DNA of 64,000 nucleotides from Phoronis australis (Eukaryota; Phoronida; Phoronidae), in assembly GCA_002633005.1 (NCBI GenBank), contig NMRA01000113.1, forward strand, positions 874,556-938,555. Reading direction: 5' to 3'. The translations under genes were made by a program, and so were the position numbers. The notes under the pieces were generated by a model that was not told the origin of the DNA, made no database searches, and worked only from the letters and a program-made list of their open reading frames with translations. Shown one piece after another: positions 25,555 through 38,800 of this stretch. Position 1 is the first letter of the stretch, and each line of letters opens with the position of its first letter.

Positions 25555-26516
25555 TAAATTTAAGAAATTGAGGTTCCAGTCAATTTTAACTTTGAGGAAT
25601 TTCGGATAACCCTATATCATTTTCCAAACCAACCTTCATGAAAAGTGAAAAGTCCGCTACGCCAAGGCTATAGCAAACGGGAGTGCGAATTACTTGCCGA
25701 CGGCTGGAGCCAGGTGGGAAAGTCGTAATAAGAGAAAACGTTAGTGATCTATGCGAGGGGTACAGATTGACGTTCCCATATGGAATGATTGGGAAAGTTT
25801 AGCATTAACACACGTTGGCCTTCAAAGCAGATTCCTCTGTGTTACATAACTGATTTTCTAAAATTTTTATAAACTAAGCCTACCCATGGAAGATAGTTCA
25901 CCAGGTTATAGCAAGTTTGTTTGAAGCGTGTTGTTGGTAAAGTTTAGTATGCTCTCGTTCAACTCATTTTTTCGATCAGCCTCACTGAACTTGATATAAA
26001 GTTAAGGTCGAGATTACAGTTCGTTTGATTTTTAATTCTTTGTACATTAAAGATACCAACACAAAATGGTTTGATTATGTTAGTAGCAACTTAGACATTT
26101 AAGAAAATTGCCGTAAATACCATATTCATCAGAATTGATTTTTATGACAATTCAATTAATAACATCTCTTGTGTGTTTGGATTTCAGATAATATTCCATC
26201 GCCTGCTCTAATCCAAAGTGGTTAGATTAAATGTATCCGGCATGCCACTAAAGCGTTTACTCTTGGAGTTGACACGTGTCTTGTTATTCCAACTCGTACG
26301 ATAAATACGCCACCACAAAAAATTGTTTTTGGTATGAACGCTCCAGCCTTCGCGGTAATTAAAAACGCATTGATCGCTTACTGGTAAATTGAATAAAGAG
26401 GTCCATGCTTTTCATAGTGGTTACTTTGTCTGCGAGCTTATTTCACGAGTGCACAGTGTACCAGTATCTTTGAGAGTACTACAACATGAGCAAAGTTTGA
26501 ACCTGTGAGATCTCGA

Positions 26517-26524
26517 TATAAATA
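26517..26524 (+). promoter_or_regulatory. Candidate TATA box of the WAP-CCP gene
   Basis: TATAAATA about 310 bp upstream of the start codon at 26837. Several upstream ATGs lie between, so the transcription start may instead be nearer the gene. Confidence 0.35.
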
Positions 26525-26836
26525 CTGGCCTAGACCCTAGCGACCATTAGCGGATGTACCGTAGACCTACCGCTAACGCTGTATCGACCCTTGTATTTAT
26601 TTTGTGAGGGGATTATCTAAAGCCGACATCATCAAAAGCCCGCTGACGGCTAATACCGGATTTTATGCAGGACGAGCAGACTCTCACCAATGTTGAAATG
26701 GATTGCCAAGGTATTACTTGGTGATGTAAATCATACATGCCATAACTTCTCAGATCGACACTACAGCAATCGAAGTTTATTAATCACATAGAAGACGATG
26801 GTGAAAGCCTACATTGACTAGTAAAGATACACAGCC

Positions 26837-26897
26837 ATGGAATTCGGTCACAGATTCTGTTGTTTGCTTTGGATAATCATGTTGGAGTGCATTTTAG
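26837..26897 (+). CDS. WAP-CCP gene exon 1, signal peptide
   Basis: ATG at 26837; 20 codons plus one base. Basic-poor start, then the hydrophobic core CCLLWIIMLECIL; cleavage is likely just after the exon junction (G/QT). Donor GTAAGT, phase 1. Confidence 0.8.
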
Positions 26898-29800
26898 GTA
26901 AGTTTATATTTTGTAATAATTAGTCATATTTTACCTCATTGAAGTAGATTTTTAACTTTTACATTTCGTTGCTACTGAAGCAGAAACGCGTCGTCTTTTT
27001 CAGCATAGCACGGAAATGTTGCGCTGCAGAACCCTTTTCAACATAGAGTAAACAAGAGTAACACGACAGTCACATCTAACAATTACACGCCAGTGAAAAC
27101 ATTAAATGACATCGTTTCTTGACTGAATTTCATTGTTTGATTAGATTTATTTACTTTGTATTGTATTGCAAATATCTAAAAATGCTTCCGTGCTTCAGAA
27201 ATTTTTGTCGTCTCCCTTTATATTGCGAATAACTACAGGGTTTGTGCATGGTATAAAAAATAAAATAATAATGAGCTTCAATCCCGAACAGTATTAAGGT
27301 TTTGATAAAACATAACAACAATTTGTAACATTCAGAAAATTCCGCAACAATGTACGGGGTGTCCCAAAATCTTGCTTTGAACAAGAATAACTTGAAAAAG
27401 AGATGATACACTTAAACGCTTTCTGGCAGCATAGTAAAGACGTGGGAGTTTTCATCATACTTTATGAATTTACGTTCTTGAATGAATGCCTCCGGCGCCT
27501 GAACACTCATATATTTAGCACGGCTGTTATTACATTACCTGGCACACTAAAATTAGTTGGTATGCCCACAATGTCTACACGTATGTGAATTCACTGTCAT
27601 CCTTAAAATTAGATGTTTGGGTTTCTCTTCAGACTTCTTCTTTTGCTAAAGTAACCGAGTGAATTCAGGTCTTGGGAGTGCTGGGGCCACGGAACATCTG
27701 CAAACGTGAAACGATGCGGTTCTGGAAGTAGTGATTTAATGTTTGCAGGCGGTGTTTCCTATAGGTAGACGAGGTGTGTGAGACGTTGCCCTGTCTTACT
27801 GTATCCACATGAGATCAAGCTGAGCTAACTGCGAAATGAACAAGCATGTTATTCAAGAGTAAGGCGCAGCTACATCCATGATGACTTTACCATTGGTTCG
27901 AGACATAACCATTCACAGGGTACTTTTCGCGTTAAGTTTGAAATGCCTGCAACATTTTTAGCTGCGTTTGAGACATTTTGGTGTTATGATGTCCTGTAAA
28001 GTCCTACGTAGAGCTGATTAGGTCATGTTAACGACGTAGAATCTTCCCATCGAACAAAGCATTGAACTCCACTCGGTTCGTGGTTTTATCATGTGAAATT
28101 TGAACGCTCATTCGTGGTATTTAAAAAACACAAACAAAGGGTTCCACGCAAAATACTAATATGAACCAAAACAAAAGCGTCCAAAGATGGTGTTGCATGA
28201 GGTATGTTAATTTAAGAAGATAAAAAACTCAGGAAAGAGTACTATCACCAGTTTGAATGTGCCAGGCTTTACGTGTTTTTGTAAGTTAAAGATAAAATCT
28301 ACAAGAAGTATTGTTACATCCTGTACAGTAGTATTGTTAGTGATAAGTTTGTGTTGCTATCGAAAGTTGACCCCAATCATTCATAGTGGGCCACGTGGAA
28401 CACGTTTTCTTTGGATACACTATGTGGATACAGATGAAGAAAGCTCTCCTTAATTTTTACGGTAGACGGTGGATTGATGGCGAGATTATTGATGTAGCAC
28501 AGGTGAACATGGCGTCATCTTCGATGTTAGTCTTTTGAAAGATACTTCCGATGTTAAACATGTATCTGTGCTATGCGGAGGTGAAACAGTCATCGATTCG
28601 TCATTATAGCCGTAAACAAGATAGCCTAGAGCTATGCAGTAACTCCGGCATGTAATGCTGTAAAATATAGTTCCTGGAGCTTACCAGTCACCAGAAAACA
28701 TCGTCGACATGCAAAAACATGCGAAAAAAAAAGAAATCGAACCAAGGTTCGATCATTCAGTTGGTGTTCCTGTATGAGTATTCTGGCTTTTTGGCCTGCT
28801 CAAGTAGATTTACAAACTTTCCACAAAACGAACTTGAAAATATTTTGTAATTCGAATAAGTGATAAACCAACCAAATTTCTGGAAACCCACTGAAATATT
28901 TCACCCCATTGCTACGCGACGATTGCACAGAACACGTAATATTTTTCACCACTCTTGCTCTCTAGTACGATAAAAATCCTCTCTGAGGATCTGCATAGAA
29001 TTCAATGCGAAATGTGAGAAAAGCTCAAGAGTAGTTAGTACATCTAAGCGGAGTAATCCAGTGGAGTTATGCGTGATATTTTGTGCGATGACGTTGGATG
29101 TGAGGACTCGAGGTGAGACGGAACAGCCAATCGGACAGCCGGTCTTGGCACTGCGGGGGAAACAATACCAGTCTTTTTTAAAACTCTGAAATGTTTGAAT
29201 TCTTTGGTGGTATGTGGCCTTCATTTGAGGGTGGTAGACAGACAGAGTTCTTAGTTTGTGCTTGGTGTGTAATAAAGCAACTTTTGACTTACCCCACTTA
29301 GCAATATAAAATTGGGCTCATATCATTCCTTATTCATGTTTCAAATGATTTCTAGGCAAGAACTGAAGAACTGAGTTCGTTATGGCTTTATCAAACCAAG
29401 GTCATAAAGTTTCTTTGTCACGGCGGGTTAGTTTCAGCTGACGGGGACGTCTCTGGGGAGACATTTTATCGTGGCCAATATACGTTCAAGCAAAGGATCA
29501 TTGGCAGAGCACTTACGACTGATCAGGTGACACCTGAACATAGTTTATAAATTGTCTGATTCATGGTCCAAGGTACTGGAATTGTCTGTGAGAATGCGAC
29601 GCAATTTTCACAGGAATGACTGTCACCAGGTGGTGAATATGGTTGATGACTGACTCGACCACTAACATCGTTCCGATCTTCTGCGCGCACTCAACTTCAT
29701 GCAAATCGAAAATATAGGCACTGGGCCCTTTCCAAGCAAACTGACTAAGCTGAGACAGGTGTTAAATTTCAGTCAACATAAAACTTAAATTTGTCACAAG

Positions 29801-32800
29801 TCTATTTCAAGAAAGAGATCTTAAGTTTGACTTAGTTTTTTTACTTAAGTTTTGCCTTCATATTAATTAACTTACCTGATGTGGAAGTTTCAAAGTTTGG
29901 AAGTTGAGACAAATCTTAAGTAAAAAACGAACTTAAGAGAGTTTCTTGGAACGAGTCCCTGACTTCATTATTTGGAAAGTCACGTGACTTGACTAGAGTG
30001 ATATATGTGTCATTATTACCAGCACTTAAAAAGGCTGCAAAGAACATAAAAAGCACCGTTTCATATCATTTTGTTGTTAATGAATTATTCTATGCTATAA
30101 ATAGCAAACGATGACAAATGTACACGTTGTAGGTTAACGTTTGTTTGTCACGGTGATGCGCACTATGAATAAAGCGCAGCATACATCACGGATAGTGAGC
30201 TTATGAAAGTGTTGCCGTTAGGCCCTCTCATATACGTAGAATTAAAAGTAAAAGTAAAAGACGAAAGTTAGTAGGCCCAACTTTCGTTGCTTAGTTACTT
30301 GGTCGTATTTTTATGACCAATCGTGAACCATAGTTCGGAACCGTCTAGTCTCTAGCTAGGTAGGTCTACTAGTCTAGCTCGATCATCACGTGTCGGATTA
30401 CCGACAACTGGTCACACAACATATGTTGTGGCAGACGACGACATTTCTTGTCTCTGCTCAAAAAGTAATTCGGCAAAGAATCGTACGTCTAAATCGAGAT
30501 TGAAATTTTTTTAGTAAAGAAAGCAACAGAAATGTACCCTAGTAATTAAAAGCATAACTGGTCACTTAGCATTCCTTGAGATGCCCGCCATGTTTTTTTC
30601 GACTGAGAATTCTCGCACGTGGTGAGATCAGTGAAGAGATAATTGATCATTAGGTAACACACGCTAGGCTTCATTGGCTGATGAAGTAGATTAGGGCGGC
30701 TGCACTAGCGATGGGAGAAATGTTTCTGTGATTTTCCAGAAGTTTTTATTTATAATTCGCATTACTTCAGTCAGTCACCAAGATGGATGATTATGATCAT
30801 AGTCTGATCTTTTCTATTTTTAAGCTAGGACTATTTCTTTGACAATATTGATCGTTCATTAGATGGGGACTTCAGACTGCATCAAAATTTCCGTTCGGTC
30901 TTGCTGCTGAAAAAAACTTTCACAAGCAGCGGATATGAAAATCTGTATCAACTTTGACCGCAATAACCCCCATAACGATTGAGAGCCCTGTGAGTCGCAG
31001 AGAGAAATTATAAAGTCTCAACCACGTGATTCCCACGGTTATTATTACCTTATAACGTTTTGATTATTTTCGGGCTTCCTAGTAGTCCGATTCCCCTTAG
31101 ACCAATCAGAATGTAAAGATTAAGGTTAAGAAAATAAGACCATACCCGTATGTTTTTGAGTCGACTATTCCGACATGGTGAGACCAGTTACAACAATTGT
31201 TTGGATCAGCGTCTTACTCATAACTTCACCGTTGTCTTGACTAAGACTTAAAGCAACTTGATATATGTGATACGGAAGATAAGATTACAGTTCCCCTTTC
31301 TTTCTTTCTTAATACATCTTTTTCGCAGGTCAGACAAGAGACCCTTTCCGAGATTGTCCAAAAAAGCCCGAATTAATTGGTCATCGACGGTGTTTGAAAG
31401 CGTGCAGCCGAGAGAGTGACTGCCGAGGTCGCCGACGCACGTGCCTCTGTGATGACGTATGCGGCACCAGTTGTGTCAATCCGAGTAAGACTTAAAAAGT
31501 TAAATCTACATTTCGCTCTGTTTAGCTGACTAAAAACGAAAATCGATCAGCTTTTTACTGTCATAAAATCAGTTTCTCTTACCGTAATTACCAGCAAGAA
31601 CATTGAAACCATCAAAGACACAAGAAAACGCCTTAGAGTTTATTGAGGTGGCCAGCCCTGAAATTGCGAATTCAAAAATGGTGCACTAGGGCCTGTGGCT
31701 CGAGTTGGTAACGGAAATAGTGTCCCGTTACGGTAAGGGATATTAGATTATTGCGACCGAGTTTATGAGACTAAAAGGCTTAAGTCGATTTGGCAAAATG
31801 CAGCTTTAAAGAGAAAAATGAATTGTGTCACCTTCTCACGATTTGATCAAAAAAAAATATTTTACATAAATCGTAGTTTGTGAGAGTTTGCTGAAATGAA
31901 AATTGTTTTTTATCTGAAAGAACTTCTGAAATGGATGCACTACACAACTACGAAAACAGATATTCAGACGCCGCAGCAGAGCAAAGACCACACTGTACAT
32001 CTTATGAGTAGGAGACGAATGCATAATGAAATTGTCTGACAATTATCGAAGTTGCATTATTTTCGCTGCAATTCAATTAATTAACCAGAGCTGTCGTCAC
32101 TCATAATGAACACAAAGTTAGCTTTTGAATCGATAGCTGCACTGTGGTCCACTTTTGAAAAGAGTGACATCTGGTAAATCGTTTTCTGAAGGATTTCCGA
32201 GACACTAATCTTCTATATATACATGTAGCGTGTTACCTTAAATTGCAAGTTGACAAAATGAAATTAATATATACTATATCTTAATATAATGTAAACAGAC
32301 GTGTGTTAATTCCTACGATACGTTGATCTTACAGATTTAAAATGTCAGCCACTGGAAGACATAGACAACGGCCGTGTCCAAATATTTCCGTACAGTAAAT
32401 TCAACGCAGTCGCTAACTATTCCTGTGTACCTGGCTTCATGCTAGAGGGTCACAGGACCCGCATATGTGTCGGCGACGGGTCGTGGACTGGCAAGAAACC
32501 AACCTGTGTCTTCTCCTCGTGTAAGTTTCATAGGACGTTTAATTGACTGTCTCCGAAAACAATTGATCAAATGTATTTGTTATCTTGAATGAGCTGTGTG
32601 ACACAGCACGAGAGGGGGGAGGGGGGTCCCAAATGTGCTTATTGTTTCGGAACTCCGAAGTAAATGATAATGATGCTCTATGTCATGAAAATAATCTTGG
32701 CGCTTCTTTTAAAAATTCCTCTAATCAGACACTAGAGAGACACTATAAGCATTCATAGACCATTCTGGTGAAATGTAACGAAACTTTTACCATCTTGGCG

Positions 32801-35800
32801 AATAGCCAGTGTAAGGTCTGAAACACGTACTAGTTCCTAAATATAGGGCAATTTGATTTGCTTCTGTAATTGTTTTATTCGTGAAGCACGAAGCAGAAAT
32901 AGAGATAATTTGGTTCCTACTTGTCTCGTTCAGTTTCCTCCTCAATGTTTTTACAGAGAAAAGAAGATACGATAGATTTATTAACTTATTTACAAATTGT
33001 ACAGTACAAATATAAGAAAGGAATATGTGCAGACAAGACGGATATCTAACAGGACTATAGGAAAACGTGTCCCGGGCGGGTGAGAGCGGGTAGTTATCAA
33101 AAACTTGAGTAGCATGCTTCGATAAAATTTCGTGGGACAGGGTCACTTTTCAGGCATGAGCTTTACGCGTTAAATGTATGATTTTGACCATTTAACCATT
33201 TAATTATGTCTTATTTCAGGAAAGTTCACTTTACTAGGGTCATGATTTGAATGAGTGTACTTTGAAAGGGTGGATGTTTGGGATCTCTGGTACACAGCCT
33301 TTGGGGAATTTTCAAAATCCTTTGTTGCAACATACGATCCCAAGTTTTTGGTGACTGCCCCCGGGTTTTCATTGACCTAATAAACGCAAGCATTTTAGGT
33401 AAAGATTATACTTGAAGTGAGATCTGCGAAGGAAAGTGAGGTAAATGTAGTGATTTAACAATTTTAAGAAGTAATTTACTCGGTTTAAACGATAATCGCG
33501 GGTTACTTTAAAAATGACGAATTTAATTAGTCACAATTCGTCAAAGTAACAACAACAAAAACAAACATTTACATAACTTTGAGCGGACGTTTTTAAAATA
33601 CACATTTACCCAAGCTGCGACCACAGATATGTTTCCAACAACGGCTAGACGTTTTTGTTCTAGCACCTGGTTCCACACATGGTTCGTTTTGGAACGAGAA
33701 TTGAATTTTGAATGTCGGGCAACCAATACGACCAAATACCTGACAAAGACAACTCAAAATTAAGTTATAGCGTGAGACTTCAAGACATGTAATTTTTTTT
33801 TGTAAACTTGCTGAACAGGAATCGAATCAAGAATTGGTCGGTCGCTTGCTGGTTGCAGACGACACTGACTGTGGCCATTACGTATGCCTTAAATTTGATG
33901 TGTATAATTCACCTACTTATACATGTTCATGCAAGTTTTCAAGATTTACGTTACAGTGTACTTCTGCTGCTTGAAAGACTAATCTCTGTTTTTCCAAGTT
34001 TGCGTGGGAGAAATGTTGTTTACCATAACAAAGAGTCACTCGTTGACTAAGTCATTTGTTTAAAACGATTTCATCCTAAGTTTTTCAATTGATTGCGTGT
34101 AATATTCGTTTCTTTTTGGTCACTATTACTACGATTGTATAGTATTTCAATTATGTTTTTGACATGTAGCCATAGACACCAGTAACAGTGCGATGCCTTG
34201 GAGACTTTTAATACCTTCACGTTGGTAGCAGTGGAAAAACCACAGAAATTCAGTCTGACGGTCCAAATTCCAGTGGAGAATAACGGTAGCTGTTTCACAT
34301 GTAAAATATGGAAATATATAGCTCTTTCGTATTTCACAGGTGTTGGGTAACAGTTATTGCATGACTTTATCATTACGTTAATATGATGACGTGAGCTTTG
34401 CTTGTTTACTACAATTCGGCGTGAGCCGTGTTGTTCGGGTAGCCTGATGTATCCGATCGGGAAATTTGAACTTTTCAGGCTTTAACCTAGTTAGGCCCTA
34501 AACTGTGACTATAAAGTGGAGAGTGAAAACGTTTCAGGAAATTTTTGAAATTTGCCTCACTCATCTTTGCAGGGGCGTGTAGAAGTCCTCCGCATGTGGA
34601 AAACGCACTATTCGACCGCAAGACGGGCCCATATCCCGTGGGAACAGTTGTACAATATTACTGCCGACGAGGTTACTATAGAGACGGGCTGTTCACAGCC
34701 ACGTGCGGCGAGGGCTCATGGAACGGGCCAAGGATGAGTTGCATACGTGAGATTGGTTTTCCTTAGTTCAAATACACATCGCAGATTTCATGGCACGGAC
34801 ACCTTGCGCTTACACATTTTGCAAACACTTTACATATCCTGTTTACATTGTGATGTAAATATTTAGTAGACCTGCAAGCTAGCTAGGCTCTAGTCCAAAG
34901 GAATTAAGTTTTGAAATCCAACAGTAAATTTCAAGCCTGGGAAGAATCAAGGATCCGCGATCAAAGGCCTCGCTATCACCTCTAGGCATGAGCACCGTTC
35001 GAAGATGTCACTAGTGACTTTCTCACTAAATTCCATAACAACGTGTTACTTACGTGGATAATGACATATCAAAAACAATACTTGAATGTCGTACTCCGGT
35101 AGCCGCGACAGACTATAATGCAGGTCCATAAATAGCTTATACTCTTCTACCCCTTCCACGGGCCAGCGAATACTTGAATATTGTGTTTTTGTTAAAAGCA
35201 AAAAGTTGCGGACATCCGGGTGACGTTCCCAATGGCATCAGACACGGGGATCTGTTCTTCTACCCCCACCGGGTCGACTATCGGTGTCAACCAGGTTATA
35301 GACTGATAGGACACAGTTTTCGTATTTGCAAAGATGATGGCTCGTGGTCAAGTGATCTACCGTTCTGCACACGTAAGTAGCATAGGTCCCCGGGATGATG
35401 CATTCTTAAGATCAAGCCATAAAAAATGATACAAACCCCGAGTTGCCTTTTCTGAAACATTTTTTTTAAATCAACACATTTGAGGTCAGCTAGTACAAAT
35501 ACATGGCTCTTGGAAAAAATTCAGCTTTTACCGACATATCAGTGAACTACTTTTCACTGTGCCGGGAAGCAGCATTTGTCCCGATGAATTTGTCTTTCGA
35601 GACAACAACAAAAATGTATTAGTGGGCGTACAGACTGTAGTTCATGTCCACATGCAACATAATCTACATCAGGGTTGGTTTGTATAAAACTTCAAGATTG
35701 ATTCGCTAGATAAGTTTGTTTGTTGCATGACGTCAAGTCCATTCCACATCAGGTGGCAACACGACGCGGAATAACGTGAAGTCATTGTTGCTCTCTAGCG

Positions 35801-38800
35801 TATAACTTTTATCCAACCGAACTCTGTGGGCTTATCGGATATTTTCAAAGCTTGTGAACTCACTGGCGGGCTAGCATGATTTCAAAGAATAAACGTTCGC
35901 CACAGCCCTAAAACTGTTATTCTGTATAACGGTGGCACTACTATGTTTTTTGCTTTTGTTTCTTTTTTTTTTCTTTTTTTGTTGGTGAGTCAGGGGAGTC
36001 TGGGGGAGTGGCCTGCCGGTCTGGGCCTCCCTAAACTGCCTATGGAATTAACTAATTATACACTCCTTCCAGCTATTCAATGCCGCCCGCTGTATAAACC
36101 ACAAAATGGCAAGGTCCTAGGCCACTCCATCGCATTCGGTAGCACGCTGATGTTTGAGTGCAATCCGGGATTCCGAATCATTGGTACAAACAAACGGACG
36201 TGTCAAGCCAACGGAACGTGGACAGGGGAACCAGTCGTTTGCCAGCGTAAGTGTACTGGCTCGGTCTTCGAGTTTTTGACACACAAGGCTGTAAACTGAA
36301 GTCATGTCACTGTAAACTGAGGAACTTTTATAAATATTTATCCCGTCACATCATATTGGTTTCCTGAGACTAATGATGCGTGGTGGTCCTAGTTTGTTCC
36401 AGTGCAGATGTCGACAGTTCGGGTCGGCTGCAACCATGTATAACTCTTACGATCACCCTTCCTTTCAGTGATAGACTGTGGTTTGCCAGAGTTTCACAAC
36501 GGTGTCATTGAAGGGGACAGTACAAGCCTTGCTGCCGAAATTGTGTTCAGGTATCGAGAGCAAGTTTACTCTGTCATTTCGAGTCGAAAATTAACGCAAA
36601 ATATTAAACACACCACATCTTTCGTATTTAACTTATGTAGTACGGACCTGGAAGCAGTGCACTGGCACTTATCCAAGGTCAGTGTTATCAGAAGTATCGA
36701 AACCTCAAATACATGTATAAAATAGACCATGCAGTCGACACGCGATTTTTTCTGACAGACTGCATTTTCATTAAAAGATGGCTTTAAAGAAGCTGCGTCT
36801 CATTAAATTGTGAATATACAAATGGTGTGCCGGAAACCATTCAAGAATCAGTTACTACAATCTCGCGAAAGTCTCGCATTGCGAGACCATTTTTATGTAA
36901 ATGAGTGTGGTAATATGTCATCGTTACCCTAATAAAACAAAGCACAGTTTTTAATATTTGTTCATTTCACTGTCAAATAACGATTTCGTAATATTTAGAA
37001 TTACTAGGGTTTTTTATATGTTTGCACTTGTTTTTAAAGCGGTATGGAACTCGAAAGTTCGTCATAAATACATTTTAAACAATTCCTGACGAAAGTACCA
37101 CCCTGTAACGTCTTTTGCAGAGTAATCCACTTTTCTCTGTGAGGAAATTTCCAGAAAAAAATCACGAAATTCACGCTTTTTGAAATACCCCCTCAGCATT
37201 TATGATAAATGCGCGCATGCGCTCACAGCTAATTGCTTGAAGTCGCTTGAAATCAAAGGTCACATTTTCCACATCAAGGAAATGTGTTACGTGTATGTCT
37301 TGCTATATACCAAACAAGGAGACGTGCTTTGCCTTGTGGGAGAAAATCGACGAAGTGGCGAGCAGTTGACATATCGTTTTTTGGAGGGAATTTCAAGCTA
37401 ATTAAAAATCTTTACGAACAAACCCTAAAAAAAACCTGGTGAGCAATTTCAATTCTGTTTCAGTGGCAGAGAACCACTGATTTAGTCTGTTTACCGCGTT
37501 CCAGGCCTCTTTAATTGTATCAGTTGTGTTTTTCTATAAAATTGCATTTTATTTAAAAGTTATTCATTTTCCTGACTATACTTGCACACACAGTTAGTCA
37601 CAAGGTGGCACTTGCCCAAATTTAAATATTCACGGTTCTAACGAGACATAGTTTCTTTAAATTAGTGACCGCACCCTAACACCATGTTACCTGACTCAAG
37701 ACACCAGCTAATCCCTATGAAACGTCTTGCACATTTATGCTCTGAGACTTTCACTTGAACCAGAAGTACGATAAATTGGATCATCCCATAAACAGATGCA
37801 GTGCCGGAAAATGATACAAGTAATTTTTACTCATATTACGCGATCAATGTTTTTCAGATGTCATCCTGGCACGACATTCGAAGGTACATCGACAATGGCC
37901 AAGTGTTTGGAAACAGGACAGTGGTCCGATCAGCCACCCAAGTGTTGGAGTAAGTGTGATAAGCCACTCAACGGTTTGTCGAAAAGAGCAAAAGTCGGTA
38001 AAATGAAATTCCAAATTGTATCTGATCTCATCAAGAGTTAAAAACTTCTAAGCCTCAGTGGCTGGATAGAGACTTCGTGACGAAATTGGACAATGTGTAA
38101 TTAATCAAGTGAAATGTATATATTTACATGTACAACAAAAACTATCTGTGTAACAGACAATAATTTCCACCATGGTGAAGTGAGAAGTAAGAAATGCGTG
38201 GGACTCATGGACTAGGCTAAGTAAGAAATATGTGGGACATGTGGTCTTGGCCACATTTTTACTAAAAATGACATGAAAAAGGTTGCCTTCGCCTTTAAAA
38301 TCAAAGATCGCTACCACCAAAAAGATTGTTAACATTTCAAATGTTACGACAATCAATAAAAACAGACTATTGGTCTTGATTTTAACCCGGCCCAGTTGTA
38401 TCACTGAAGATAGAGTTCTCATTTTGGAGTCTTCCGTTGTGAACTAGGCCCTAGTCCGACGGCTGGCGCTCTAGCAATTTCTAAAACATGTAATGATCAT
38501 GTAACTAGTGTTTGCATCCGTATATAAGCTTCAGTGTCTGAGTGGTCAATTGCCAAACTTTATCGCCACATTGAAATCCAAGATAGCGTCCATTTAGCTG
38601 AGATTATGGGGCTAAAAATGCATTTATAAGGTGTGCCATATAATCGTGTGATATTAAAAAGATGTTGCCCTCCGAGATGATGCCAACAACTCTGTGGGGT
38701 CATGGACTATGTGTTTTCACGGGCGCCGTTGTCACGGTGGGAACGCATAGCAATGTGTAGTGTAGTATTTACTAACACATGATTGTCACATTTATTAACG

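Larger units (their letters stand above)
20689..26500. other. Intergenic region between ZFAT and the WAP-CCP gene (divergent promoters)
   Basis: Should contain the ZFAT untranslated first exon and promoter, which I could not place. It holds a short palindrome, a CTCF-like site, a 45-bp duplication, a GT/GC microsatellite and a MITE, listed separately. Confidence 0.4.

Noticed and set aside
28253-28453. Plus-strand hydrophobic frame in intron 1 of the WAP-CCP gene
   Set aside because: Lies next to the transposase relic, with no family resemblance or fitting splice phase.
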